In this document: one piece after another, positions 13,301-25,533 of the stretch
Position numbering within the stretch: position 1 is the stretch's first letter
Layout of the letters: the number at the start of each line of letters is the position of its first letter
Source: Marchantia polymorpha subsp. ruderalis
Lineage: Eukaryota > Streptophyta > Marchantiopsida > Marchantiales > Marchantiaceae
Direction of reading: 5' to 3'
Assembly (NCBI GenBank): GCA_037833965.1
Contig: AP031358.1
Span: forward strand, 22,948,001-23,012,000
DNA length: 64,000 bases
Notes under the pieces: generated by a model
What the model saw: the letters and a program-made list of their open reading frames with translations, nothing else
Told to the model about the DNA's origin: nothing
Databases searched by the model: none
Made by a program: the position numbers and the translations under genes

Positions 13301-16131
13301 CAAAGTTCTATCTGTTAAGTTAGTATACTCCTCTTTCAGTATAAATGATCTTTGTCTTATAGTATTGAGTGCCACCTGATGTGCTGAGCTCTTTGTTACC
13401 GAGTACTGATTATACAATTAGATATACTAGTCATTTATGTATATTCTCCATCACGCAATATGGTCAGCCTAATAGCCGTTTAAGTTCAATGTGGTCAGAA
13501 TGTACAGACTGAGTAACTCTTTTTAATTCCTATTTCTGACTTTGTAAGCTGGGGTACCCTTTTTTTGGCAGGTCTTTACAACCGCAGCCACGGATGACCA
13601 CAAGACAATTGTTCTTTTAGCGTTTGAGACTATCGAGAAAATTGTTAGGGAGTATTTTCCGTACATAACAGAAACGGAAACCACAACGTTTACAGACTGT
13701 GTCAATTGTTTGATCGCGTTTACCAACAGCAGATTCAACAAAGATGTGAGTTTGAATGCTATCGCTTTCTTGAGGTTTTGTGCTCTGAAGTTGGCTGAAG
13801 GTGAACTTGGGGCTACAAGGAATAAAGAAACCGACAAGTTTGGAAAGTCTGCTTCTTCTTCTCCAAGGCTGGAAGGTGCAGAGGAGGTGCCTCAGTTTCC
13901 CACGTTCACAGATAAAGAGGATCATCTTTACTTTTGGTTTCCTCTCCTTGCAGGTGAGAGAGCACACATCTTATACTTTAGTGCCAGTGCCTTCAGTCCT
14001 CACCACTGGGTTGTTCGAAGTATGATGGGTAATGTTTGGCTTATCAGATTACGAAACGTAACTATAAAGGTGTTGTGAGCCTTTTCGTGAAATTTGGGGC
14101 ATGCTTGATTTGTCCAAACTGTTGGGTTATATGTTCTTGGACCTGTCAAATTGTTTCGTGCATCAATTAAGTATGATTTCCGCGTCCATACTTCGTATAC
14201 GATATTTGCATAACCTCTTCTCCCTTGCATTCCTTTACATGATGCAATGGACATGTCTTGTACTTCCCCTTCTTACGATATATGCAAGTTTTAGAGGACA
14301 TGCTTCCCTGCGATTACCCATTTGCTAGGATATGATTATACAGAATCACTCTGTTTGGTCCTTTATGTGTGGGTGTGAACGTGTGGAAGAAATGTTGGGT
14401 TGATAAGATAAGACAAACTAACAAACAAATGCATCTTCTCTCTTAGCACTATATTCAGATTCTGTGATACGTTATTAACAGAAGTAAGTAGATATGATAA
14501 TTGATTTAAGTGGTCCCCCGCATTATGGGCTTTGCGTATATTCTTTCAGGAAGTGTCTAAGCCCTAATTCCTAATGACTCGCTTTCGTTTTCCATCAGGT
14601 TTGTCCGAGTTGACCTTTGATCCCCGCCCTGACATCCGAAAAAGTGCTTTGGAAGTTCTCTTTGATACGCTGCGGTATCATGGACATCTTTTCTCCCCAG
14701 GTCTGTGGGAGAAAGTGTTCGACTCAGTTCTTTTCCCAATTTTTGATTACGTTCGCCGTGCCACGGAACCCGCTGTTCATGTGAGGGGTGTCCCAGAGAA
14801 GGAGGAGGCAGAATTGGAGATGGACGCATGGCTGTATGAAACATGTACGCTGGCGTTACAGCTCGTAGTCGACCTCTTCGTAAAATTTTACCCTGTTGTC
14901 AACCCTTTGCTGGACAGAATCCTCTCTCTCCTAACAGGCTTCATCAAACGGCCACATCAGAGTTTAGCTGCGATTGGTGTTGCAGCATTTGTCCGACTGA
15001 TGACAAATGCTGGAAATCTGTTCTCCGACGATAAATGGCAAGAAGTCTTGGAAAGCTTGTTTGAGGCTGCTACCGAAACGCTGCCAGATATGCTAAAGCT
15101 TGTTCAATGTGGAGAGGAGATACAAGCCGCAAGCTTGGCTGAGGAGCGTCTTTCTTACACTCATAGACAACAAGGAGATACTGCTGCGCAAGAAGAGTTG
15201 GAGATTGGTCAAGCGCATCGTTTGCAAATGTGGATATCTGATGTGAGGTGTCGAACGGCAGTCCAGCTCTTGCTGGTGCAGGTCCGTGCATTTTCTTTCA
15301 CTCTTTGTGAAGTTTGTTTAAGTCTCTACTGTACCCATTTTATTGTGTTTGCTCTACCTTCGTGGGGTCAGGATCTGGATGGTGCATCGGGATCCTGGAA
15401 CCGCAAAGAGGGCCGAAGTTTGGCTTACGCGTTGTCCGATTTTTATTTCCTTTTACTCCATTTTTGATACTGGCTCTGTCAAACTGATAGCCTTGTGTAT
15501 GTAATTACAGGCCATCACAGAAATGTACAACATGCATGGTGCTCAGTTGTCAGCAAAGCACACCATGTTGTTGCTAGACACACTCCACAAAATTGCAGGG
15601 CATGCGCACGATGTGAATGGGGACCATGACTTGCGGATAAGACTTCAGCAACTGCGGATGGCAACTCAGATGCCCGATCCCCCACTATTACGCCTGGAAA
15701 GTGAGTCATACCATGCATATCTCACCATGTTACAGCGCCTAACTGTCGATAAGCCGGAGCTTGCGAAGGATGTGGAGGTTGAGACCCGTCTTGTAGGACT
15801 CTGCGAGGAGGTCTTGAAATTGTATGTGCATACATCGACCGCACCTTTCTCCCAGAGTGTGAACAACTTCAACGAGAAGGTCCATCCACCGCAGTGGGTT
15901 GTCCCTCTTGGCTCGGCCAGAAGAAGGGAGCTCATGGCCCGTGCTCCGCTTGTTGTGGCCACTCTCCAAGCTGTGAGCGCTCTGAAAGATTCCTCTTTCG
16001 AAAGATATCTCGTTCGATTTTTCCCCTTGCTGGCGGGGCTTATTAGCTGCGAACATGGTTCAGGGGAAGTTCAAATTGCCCTCAGTGATATGTTTAGCTC
16101 ATGGATTGGTCCCATCCTGCTACAGGCTTGA
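7370..16131 (+). CDS. BIG: BIG-type Sec7 ARF guanine-nucleotide exchange factor
   Basis: Eleven exons: 7370-8592, 9111-9428, 9576-9921, 10213-10635, 10916-11205, 11321-11594, 11936-12444, 12848-13169, 13572-13953, 14599-15281, 15511-16131. They total 5391 nt in one frame, or 1796 aa, close to Arabidopsis BIG1-BIG4. N-terminal [16 protein letters not shown] and [11 protein letters not shown] mark the DCB region. The HUS box NYDCD is at about 501-505. The Sec7 domain starts at exon 4 (about 630-820), with the catalytic Glu in FRLPGE at about 719 and LNTDAHSP at about 758. Downstream HDS regions include FPYITETE and [18 protein letters not shown] proteins activate ARF GTPases at the trans-Golgi and early endosome. 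Met757 of SVIMLNTD is the residue type linked to brefeldin A sensitivity in plant ARF-GEFs. ATG 7370 starts the conserved N-terminus; an in-frame extension to 7316 is not conserved. No lesion is seen. Confidence 0.95.
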
Positions 16132-18426
16132 CGGGGACGTTTTGAGTAGTCTAGTAATTAGTGTACAAAAGGAATGTCATCCATGTTTTAAAGATGTTGT
16201 CTCCTCTACCAACTCCAATAGACCATGCAGGAGCTGGAGTAATAGTTTATAGTGGAATGTAAGAAACAAGATACATACTTATTTTCGAGTCAAATCAGGT
16301 AAGAGGAGGGTCTCATGAGTAAGGATTTCGGAGGCTACATATTAGCTTTGAACCTCCCACTACCTCTCCTGCGTAGGAACAGACCTTGTTACTGTGTTGA
16401 GCTCATGTGTCGGACGTAATCAAAGGGCATGCAAGGTTTCTGACACTTTCACTTTCAGATAGAAACAACCTTCAAATTGACTAGACTAGCCTACCAATTA
16501 TTTACAATTGGTGTGATTCTTTCAGTAAAGAGATCTTTTACGTACAAGAGTTACTAGTGCTAAGGCATTTTGTTGTACTTCGAAGTGATGGCACCCCTAA
16601 CTTTTGTCTGCACGTTGTTTGTATCTTATGATTTATAGAATGCAATTTGTTCTCTTGAGTCATAGTTTCAACGCATTACTTACGGCCATGACATATGAAG
16701 TCGCCCCCAGGCAAGCCAGGAGGCATGTGGTTTCATAAAAATTGTTCACTATCCCAGGTTATGGGTTTGGTGAAGACTAGTGCTATCAAAATTAATTTGA
16801 CATGGACATCAGAAAGTGATTTCAGCGTTCTTCAGACTCATCAAAACAAGCTATAGATTTCAATTCCAAGTGGATTACTTGTGTCCTATACATAGTGCCA
16901 AGGATATCCTAGGCACTTGGAACAAGGAATGTATCTGCAAGTTGCAACATTATACTATTGCAACCCATGTATGATCTCGAACAACAGAAAATCTGTTAGA
17001 GAGGAGCGTTTGGAAATCAACGCACCCATTATTCAGTAAAGGATAAATAGTATCCTTCTCAGTGAACAGTCTCCAGCGAATGACGTGAGTAGATGGTTTG
17101 ATGTGTCATTTGGATATTTAACTTGACAAATGACCAGTCAAATACATCTTGCATATCAACCCCGGAGACCACTAATTCACTAAAAAAGATAGATATACCT
17201 ATTCCTTATTAGAAGCGAGAATTGAAGTCAACGTTTAAATGACGAAATTTTAATGATGCAATTGTGAAGAACATACCGTATTTCACCTAAGATATCCAAC
17301 ATGTTATACTCTTGTGTTCAAAACATTAGATCATGAACAAGTAGTTAAATTGAATTCCTTGTATAGATCATTCTTCACTATCTCATTCGTCACCTCCGTT
17401 TATTGGAATGTTAGAAATATTACCCCTTGACGGGATAAAGATATTACGATTGCATGATCAAGTTCCAACTTAAATCTTAAGAAAATCTTTCTTTGAATTT
17501 GTTCTACTCTCATACGATTTTCTTAGAGTTTTTTGGTTGTCATCTATGGTAACAAATATTCAACAATATAATGTATAGATTCATATAGTTAAAAATCTAT
17601 AGACTTTTACATATATGTTTTTAAGCTTAGAAATGATATAATTTCTCATCCAAATTTATCCAGAGATAGAGGAGGTAAGAGAGGAGGAATTGTTTTCATT
17701 TGAATGAAAACAATTCAATTTCAACTCAAAGTAAATGTTTATATCCCATTGTGTGGATGTAATATAAACTTCAAATGTATCACAAATAAGAGTTCAATGT
17801 TTTGACTGATAGATAGAGATAAGATTCTTAGTTTGATATTATTTACATGTTTAGAAAAAAATATACTGATAAAAATTTGCAACAACAGATTTCCTAATAT
17901 ATTTTATGAAATCAAGTAATCATAGATAGTGATCTTAAATAATTTTTTTTTTGAACTATAGATCAAATCTATATGTAGTGTTGAAATTGAATAATAATAT
18001 AAATGATCAAATCTCAAGCTAAAATCATTTCTAGATACAAGTTAAAATATGATATGATATAAATATTTTATTTTTTACAACATTGAATTAAATTTAAAAT
18101 TTATGCTAAGAATGGATAATGAGAGTTAAATTGAAGATTCACATTAAGTTAAATATATTTTATTTTATTTTTATAGAAAATTTTGATCTAATAATATTTT
18201 TGTAGTGTTAACGATAATCCAAGTCGAGAGGTTTCGTCGATGATGTTAGGTTTAATATATCAGGTTGCTCATATTAGGATTTTGGCCTTATTGTATATGT
18301 ATCTCTTACGCTCGTTGAGAGAACATAGCTCTTCGAGAGCTGTGTTCGCTCCTGGACCGGACACGGTGAGAAGATAACAAAGCTCAGCAGCTTTTATAGC
18401 TCAGGGCGTGCATGCATCGCCAGTGG
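16132..18426. other. Intergenic, increasingly AT-rich
   Basis: Contains the BIG 3' UTR and no gene I can support. From about 17100 the sequence becomes strongly AT-rich. A 12-bp imperfect hairpin at 18321-18346 (GAACATAGCTCT and its complement) lies just before an LTR remnant. Confidence 0.5.
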
Positions 18427-18650
18427 TGTAATAACCCACCAAAGGCTAAAACTGCAGTATAGTAGCAAAAAGGTCGAACCCACAGGGACAGAGTCAACAC
18501 ACGGAATACAAAGTGTCACGTTTAACAGACTATTGAAGAGTTTGAATTCTCAAGCGATTGTCACTCCCAGAAATACTGCAAGTGCTCAACTCGGAGATTG
18601 CCTTGGGATTCTTCCAGTTTCGGAAGTGCAGATCAGGAACTCATTTAGAG
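18427..18650 (-). mobile_element. Rearranged remnant of an A/D-type LTR end
   Basis: 18427-18593 matches, in minus orientation, the terminal segment of the LTRs at 24059-26454 and 51024-55893: TGTAATAACCCACC, then the complement of the CCCTGTGGGTTCGA motif, up to CTCAACTCGGAG. From 18594 about 45 bp of another part of the same LTR (CTTCCAGTTTCGGAAGTG) follows, but in plus orientation. The copy is therefore broken and partly inverted. No second terminus or target duplication is seen. Confidence 0.75.
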
Positions 18651-20782
18651 ATCGAAATTCTCGAAGGGCAGCTGAGTCCAGATTTCTATGTTCATGGAAA
18701 TCGATTGTGCTTCTAAATTGGCAATTATTTTCTGCTTTCAGGATGCAGGTTTGTTCTTCGGAAGGTGATTCGATATCACAAGTAGATGTCAAAAGTGGCA
18801 ACTTTCGTTTATAAATAATATATCTGGCTATCTTCAGCTCCTTCATGTTTTCTCACGCAGAACTCTCCACTGGCTTTTCGTGGTGAAGCTCAGAATCGAT
18901 GTACGCTGCAGCTCGTACCACCTGCTCAATATTCAAAAAAATTTATTAAATTCTTGAGCATGAAGGTGCTCATATATCTCAAGTTTAAGCTTCTGAAGGT
19001 CTTGAAGCAGAATGAAAGAGAAACCTTTGATGTCCTTAAGCTCTTGAAGCAAAAAGAAATCTAGGTTCTAAAATCCTCTCTAGCTTTCTTAGGGTCAACT
19101 TTATTTTGATCAGAAATCTAGTAAAATGAGGAAATTCAAGGGAGTGCATTGATTTCTTGGCCGATTATTGTTCTTCCAAAGGGATGAGAGGAGGAATTTT
19201 CGTATGAAATGAGGTCTCGACATGTTGCAGAACTGTAGATGTCGCAGGCCTGGAATTCAAGGCGGAAAAGCTTGACTTTTACCGAACGTCGAAGGAGTTT
19301 GTTGTTGTTTGTGCGTCGAGCGAAGTGTTTTAGCAAAAGTGTGGGACTCCAGACACCTCCACAGGATGCAAATCGAGTTTTGCCGAATCTCAAACGCAAA
19401 CCCCTCCCGTCTTCACATATCTTTAGAACACAACTGTCACAGAATCTCCCGTGGGGATGATAATAGGTTCAAGGACCCACACCTCGTACTTTATGATATC
19501 CATGCTGCACACAGAGCCGTTCAGAACGCAGATTAGAAACTGGTTCCGACGTAAAGGTCATGCACACGAATCATGATCTTGCACTCGTTATTGCAAAGGT
19601 TGTTTATTGTTACAGTCGCTCAATAAAATGGATGATTCTAGTTTGACACGGTTTGGGTCGGCATCAATGATGGCTAAATCCGGATAAGAATGAGCATGGC
19701 TTTCAAACACGTTTGTACAAGCGGATGGAAAGAAAAGGAACTCAAAGTAAACTCTGGTCCGAGGGGAGGTACTTTCCGCTTTGCATGAATTGCCATATGT
19801 ACAGTTCGCTAATGTTTTATCATGAGACTGATTTTCAGTCGTAATAGAATATGTTACATGACTCTATCAGAAATTCATGTCCTCCTTTGCTGAAGTTGTC
19901 CTACAAAAGTAGCTCTCTTCGTCAAGATGTAGAGAAGAAGATGTTATCTGATTCTCTTAAATTTGCTGTTTCTCAGGCTCTTTCCCTTCCAAACAAAATC
20001 TTAGTAAATGAAACTAATCTACGTGAGACCTTTTGTGGACTTTGGTCGAAGACGACTGAGCCTTGACTTCCACTGGACTGTGAACTCTATCTCCAGTTGA
20101 TCTGCACACGTTCGTCTACGTAAATAAGAGGGAGATCATGCAGATTCGGAGCTAAAGCTTGAAGACTAATCATCATCCCTGAAATATTGAGAATTTCAGC
20201 ATATATCGTTGCATCAGGACATGACAGGTTTTTGAAGGGCTCTAATTAAAGTTCCAACACTGCTGTAATTTGGATCTCAGCACCGAGATCCATGAGAATA
20301 TAAGAAGTGGGTCCTTGAAGTTGCCGAAGGAAGGAATCTAGGAAATCTAAGAAGATAGTTTATTGAACTATGAATTCGGAACATTCGGGGCTGTACCCGT
20401 CCTATGAGACTCGGCGAAGCTGAACGTGTTCTTCTACATCTTCGTCGAGCTGAAGGAAAGAAAACGTGGACACTCGCGTTTCCGCATTTGAAGCTCTCGC
20501 TTGAGTGTCAAACGTCAGGCCAAGAACTGAGGTTGTCCAATTTTTAGATGCACAACCGTGCGGGCATGTCCCTCCTAGAATGAGGACTCAGACTTAGCTC
20601 ATAAATAGAACCATGACAGCGAACCATCTCCAAAGATCCCAGATCTCCAGGGCGAGTTTCTCCGATCGACAAGAGTTAAGTATCAGGAACCAAATTGTGC
20701 TTGGAAGCACAAAAATTACCCATACTCGCATTCGAAATTCCCCAAAGAGTTCTCCGTTAAAAAAATCTCACTCTTCAAGTAA
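18651..20782. other. Gene-poor spacer
   Basis: No gene or repeat I can identify. Short ORFs (19239-19460, 20613-20822) lack domains and conserved motifs. Confidence 0.4.
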
Positions 20783-20874
20783 TTGGTGGACCGGTTGTTA
20801 TGCCAATAGCAGCGCCGGGTAGCTAAGTTGGTATGGAAGAACTGCTGAAAGCATCTAAGCGGGCAAAATCTTCC
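20783..20874 (+). pseudogene. Fragment of organellar/bacterial-type large-subunit rRNA (3' region)
   Basis: The run with ACCGGTTGTTATGCCAATAG, GCCGGGTAGCTAAGTTGG and CTGCTGAAAGCATCTAAGC corresponds to the conserved stretch just after the sarcin-ricin loop in 23S-like rRNA (E. coli has GCCGGGTAGCTAAGTTCGG, then CTGAAAGCATCTAAGCGGG). Only about 90 bp is present, so it is a nuclear copy of organelle DNA and not a working gene. I favour a mitochondrial over a plastid source but cannot decide by eye. Confidence 0.75.
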
Positions 20875-22110
20875 TTGGATATGGAGGGTTTTTGTATATT
20901 TTCCGTTCCTGCGGTAATTTTGACTGGTCCAACTTTTCACAACAAACTCACTCAGAACACGATTGAAGCACAACTGGTTGACCGGTACCAGCTGTAACTC
21001 ATCAATCAGCGTATAATAGGAAAGATCAGCGAAGGAAGTGCACTTCTCTTGAGGTTGCTTGAAATTGAGTTTATCGTGTAGACGGGGAATCGAGTTGTTG
21101 GCGAGCAATGATGATCAGCGATTCATGTCTCAGCTATCCATGAAATGTCTCGAGCTGGGAATTTACCAATAGTTTGCCGCAAATGAAACCAGCCTGCTAC
21201 TGAGCATGTCAGGTCCTGATCAATCCGGAGGCACCATCGGGTATGGAGACTTTGTTGACCGAAGATGGAGCAGAGCTTCGGGGAGTGGATGTTAATGAAG
21301 TGAATAGAATCAGAGATATCATGAAGCTCTGACTTCCAAGACAGTTGGAATCTTCAATGAGCCAGAGGAGTGGCATGGCATCCATCAACAGGTGGATGCT
21401 TTGGAAGATGCACTCACGGAAGCCAGGGAGTTCACGGAGCTCAAGCGACTTCTGTTCTCATATTTTTCATATGATCCTGTAGCCTGCATGCGAAGGATCA
21501 TTGGCATCGATCGAGACGAGCGCTGCCTTAAGCATACGACATAACTAGTGCTGCTGCTGCCGCAGTCGCAGGGCTAGATGAAAAGTGCATCCCAGAACCA
21601 GTGGAACGGAGAAAGTCTTGGTTCTTACTGTCTCTCCCTTGGTTTGCCAGCAAGCAGGCTAGCTAAGCCACAGACATGATGGCCTCTGCATGTCGACGAT
21701 GTTTCGTTCCCTAGATATAACGAAACAGATGATCGACATGGAGTCTCCATTTAAAGGACTTATTCTTCCTTCTGGATCTGTGTTGTGACTTGAATTCCAC
21801 TTTCTCCCCATGAGACAGGATCTGATTCCGGCTCTGAATTCCCATACCTTTCAACATAACAATATCGCCCTGAGCTGTCTGTTACTTCCACGACTTTTGA
21901 GCACCTATCAACCTGAAGGAGGATCCTTTCCCAAAGCCTGAGATTCCATTCACTGTTTCGATACTGTTGTTGAGGTGCTGCTGATCCAGGTCCTTTCTTC
22001 CACTGCTTTCACTGTGCCGTGAGCGACTGGTGGCACCTTTGCCAAAAATCCAGAAGAGATTCAAGATGCAGAAATTGTGCATTGCTGGAAGCAAGGCAAT
22101 GCCAACAGGG
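20875..22110. other. Spacer with a decayed coding remnant near 21220-21560
   Basis: Plus-strand translation of 21220-21560 gives two open stretches in different frames, GMETLLTEDGAELRGVDVNE and then, after a shift near 21330, EPEEWHGIHQQVDALEDALT followed by REFTELKRLL. The composition is protein-like (helical, acidic and basic), so this looks like a frameshifted exon of an unrecognised gene. The rest shows nothing. Confidence 0.3.
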
Positions 22111-23161
22111 CCTCTTATTTAACCACAGAACGGGTACGTACTGCTGACCTTGGTTGATTGTTGACCGTAGGAACAACAATCACCCTAAACCTAAACACGA
22201 AGTACAGGCACTGAACCCGAAAAAATTCCTTCAAACATAGCTCCAACATGTAAAGTAGTGTGGAAAATGACCGGACGATAAAAAGGTCATAACAAAAGGT
22301 TGAAAGAGTCATCATCATAACCTGCACTCGTCATTTCTTCTTTTGAACACGGATGCTAATCCTGCCAGGAGAAGATGATTTTGGGCAAAGAACCACAGAA
22401 GTGTGAATTCGAGTGTGATCCTACTTGTTGAGAATGTTCTTCTTTGAGTCTTTTTGCCTCTTTGAATTCTATGTTACAGAAAACATTAGATTAAAGCCAG
22501 CCACGGATCTAGACCTCAACATCAAACAAGTTCAAAACTAAAACCCTTAGCAAATATAAGCTTTCACTTGACATTCTTAGGACCAAAAAGATCTCAAACT
22601 ACTTCATCAGCACTACCTTTTGTTTGTCAAATGCTTCCTGGTCTGTCCTTTGCTTCCATGTACTTTTGATAGGTCTATTATCCACGCACTTTTTCTGTGA
22701 GTTCCAATAAAAGTTCACACACAAAAGATTAATATACACTGTGTAGATGAAACACAAAGTAAAATACACAACTTGACATTGAAGAAGATGCAAAAAGTTC
22801 ACTTGAAATCAAATAATTTTTGCGTCTTGTTCATTGCAGCATAGAGCCTTAAACTTACCGTTGATTTCCTTCAAGGCCAGAGCTAGATTAGGGGGATTGG
22901 CAAAACTGACTAATCCATACTTTTCGGAATATACTAACATGTCAATATATTCAGAAAGTCATAGAGAGCTGGAGGTTTTGGTCAACCTTCTCCATCAAAT
23001 CTCATTTTTCATGCAATTTTTGGAGTCGGTATCTAGCTGTGGAAGTTGATTCATAATAGATACGAAGTCGATGTTTAGTGGCAGAAGTTTTTCAAAATAG
23101 ATGGCAAGACAAAATCTGACTGCTTATCAAAATATTTCCAGTCAATGTCTTGTGGTGGAAG
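22111..23161. other. AT-rich spacer
   Basis: No gene is supported. Short minus-strand ORFs (22115-22327, 22599-22802) are hydrophobic by composition and have no motif. Confidence 0.4.
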
Positions 23162-23620
23162 TTCAAGATTATCTTCTTCTAGTGGTGGAAGTTCATCAAT
23201 GTCTTCCACTTGGTTCTTCATGAAAATATCTTGAAACACCTTAGAATCGCTCAAGCCAGTGTACAATTCCTTGAAATTACATTGAAAGTGTCTTCAGTGT
23301 TTAGTGGCTCATGCCGTAACACAATAATATATCATATAAAAATCATCAGAATAGAAAATACAAGAATATACATTCAAAAAAATAATACTTATAAAGTCAT
23401 GCAATCATTTGTGTCTACAAACAAATCATACTATAAAGATAAAAACTAAATATATTATTGTGTTACAGCATGAACCACTAAACACTGAAAACACTTTCAG
23501 TGTAAATTTCAAGGGATTGTACACTAGTTCGAGCGTTTCTAGGGTGCTTCAAGATGTTTTCATGAAGAACCAAGTGAAAGACATTGATAAACTTTCACCA
23601 CTAGAAGAAGATAATCTCAA
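23162..23620. repeat. Inverted repeat: 171/170-bp arms around a 118-bp loop
   Basis: The arm 23162-23332 is the reverse complement of 23451-23620 at roughly 85-90% identity by eye, with a few single-base indels. The arms share AAGAACCAAGTG, CCACTAGAAGAAGATAATCT and TATATTATTGTGTTAC. The loop 23333-23450 is AT-rich. Outside the arms the two sides differ. Each arm can be read as a short peptide (VFQDIFMKNQVEDIDELPP in one), so it may be an inverted duplication of a gene fragment and not a MITE. Confidence 0.85.
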
Positions 23621-24279
23621 AGTTTGCGACTTTAAGCTATTCTGAATGATACACGTCCAAAACAATAGTTAAGAACGATGATCAAGCAACGAGACAAAAT
23701 TGATTTCAAATTTCTTCGGCACACAAGGGTCATACTGATTTCAACGCTTACTCACACTAGAGTCAGACCTATTTTAATGCTTTCCAATAACTAGAGAGTA
23801 TTATTAACATGTTCGCGATTGCTAATCGCTCCCTGCAAGGAGTGAATAGAAATAAAAAAAACAAATAGTGGTGGAACACCCCCTCCTTATATATATTTAG
23901 TTATTTTCCATCTATTTTATCACAAAGCCATACCTCATTATAGTTTATATCATTCGGCGTAAAGTTACATGAACGCCGAGTTCATGGCCCATTTCTTCTT
24001 CACTATACTCCCGTACAGAATCATTAGCCCTGGAATACATTGCAGGCCTACTAAGGTGTGTGGTAACCCACTTTTTGTTTTTCGCCGGAACTAAAACATT
24101 TTTGATTAGTAAGTACCGTGGTAGCAGCTGTAAATAGTAATCGGTACGCAAAGCCAGAGTAAAAAGAGGATCGAGGACAGTCAAGGGGTTTTGGGCTTAG
24201 GCCACAGTGGAACGCTTGGAATGGAACGGGCGGTTCACGCTGCAGGACTTGCTTCGAGCACCTTCGGCGGTAGATCACT

Positions 24280-24398
24280 CATAACTTCCTCAATTCTTAA
24301 CGCCTTGAGTTACTTACGGTCTCGTTGAAAAGAGCTCAACGCGCTCGTTCTAACGAGCCCAAGAACGCCTGGAACGGATGAGGACTCAGGGAGTTGTG
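24280..24398 (+). repeat. 119-bp conserved module, copy 1 (in LTR D)
   Basis: Outer arms are CATAACTT and GAGTTGTG. Inner stem is CTCGTTGAAA (24321-24330) with TTCTAACGAG (24348-24357); one pair is a wobble and one a mismatch. Confidence 0.85.
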
Positions 24399-24514
24399 AT
24401 TGTCGGAAGATGCGAAGGAGAACGCCTACGGATAGGCGGAAGGAGTTCGTCGTCGGCAGAATATCCACCTTCGGCCCTGGATGTTCGCCTTCCGCGACGG
24501 ACGTCTTCGGGTCA

Positions 24515-24870
24515 ACTTCAAGTCGGCAAACTCGGAGTCGGCAAACTTGAGGTCGGCGAACTCGAGGTCAAAGAACTTCAAGTCAACAAACTCGGAGTTG
24601 GCAAACTTGAGGTCGGCGAACTCGAGGTTGGCGAACTTCAATTCAGCAAACTCGGAGTCGGCAAACTTGAGGTCGGCGAACTCGAGGTCGGCGAAACATC
24701 AAACTCGGGGTCGGCGAACTCGAGGTCGGAGAACTTGAGGTCGGCGAACTCGAGGTCTGCGAACTTCAAGTCGGAGAACTCGAGGTAGGAGAACTTGAGG
24801 TCGGCGAACTCGAGGTCGGCGAACTTCAAGTCGGAAAACTTGAGGTCAGAGAACTCGGAGTCGGCGAAAC
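24515..24870 (+). repeat. Minisatellite with 18-bp period in LTR D
   Basis: Tandem variants of a GGTCGGCGAACTCGA unit, with alternating AACTTCAAG, AACTTGAGG and AACTCGGAG. A smaller block of the same units lies at 25130-25225. The period is a multiple of three, which makes long but meaningless ORFs here. Confidence 0.9.
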
Positions 24871-24943
24871 ATCGTGCAGGCGCCTTCGGCGATAACAGAT
24901 AACAAGCCTTCGACAGTGTGCCTTTGGCGAAGGATAAAACCGG

Positions 24944-25062
24944 CATAACTCTTTCAACTCGTAACGGTTTGACTCAGTTAGGGTCTCGTTAGAAAGAACT
25001 CGACGCGCTCGTTCCAACGAGCCCAAGAACTCTTGAAACGGATCAAGGATCTGTGAGTTATG
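24944..25062 (+). repeat. 119-bp conserved module, copy 2 (in LTR D)
   Basis: Outer arms are CATAACTC and GAGTTATG, fully complementary. Inner stem is CTCGTTAGAA (24985-24994) with TTCCAACGAG (25012-25021); one A-C mismatch. Confidence 0.85.
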
Positions 25063-25526
25063 GGTGTCGGAATTGACTGTTACAAATAGGCAAAGGTGCG
25101 GAAGTGCGTCTTCGGCGGTCAACGCCTTCGGAGAACTCGGAGTCGGCGAACTTGAGGTCGGCGAACTCGAGGTCGGCGAACTTCAAGTCGGCAAACTCGG
25201 AGTCGGCGAACTCGAGGTCGGCAAACCGGATGCGGTTCAGAGATCTTGCGGAGTCCATATCTTTGCGATGGACGGTCGGATGGATCTGAAATTTGATGGG
25301 GCCGTTGATCTCAGTCGGCCACGCATGCCTGCAAATATTCAGCCTCAGATCTCGGATGTAAAGACGCTGGCGGCTCTGTACAGTAGGCTTAGGATTCAGA
25401 TTTAGGGTTAGGGTTAGATTTAGGTTGTAAGTTAGAGGGGAAGGTAGCCGCCGACTCCTCAGGTGTAGGATCTGTTGCGGCTCGCACCCTAGCGGGTAGT
25501 GTAGTGTTAGTTAGGACCTTAGAAGG

Positions 25527-25533
25527 TATAAAG
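25527..25533 (+). promoter_or_regulatory. Putative LTR TATA box (element D)
   Basis: TATAAAGTAG is shared with elements A and A2, about 920-930 bp from the LTR 3' end. It would put U3 to the left and R-U5 to the right. Confidence 0.5.

Noticed and set aside
24378..24946. Long ORFs on both strands reading SANLRSAN-type repeats
   Set aside because: Produced by a minisatellite whose period is a multiple of three; no folded domain.
25380..25425. TTAGGGTTAGGGTTA-like run
   Set aside because: Only two or three degenerate telomere-like units within LTR D; not a telomere or a clear interstitial telomeric block.
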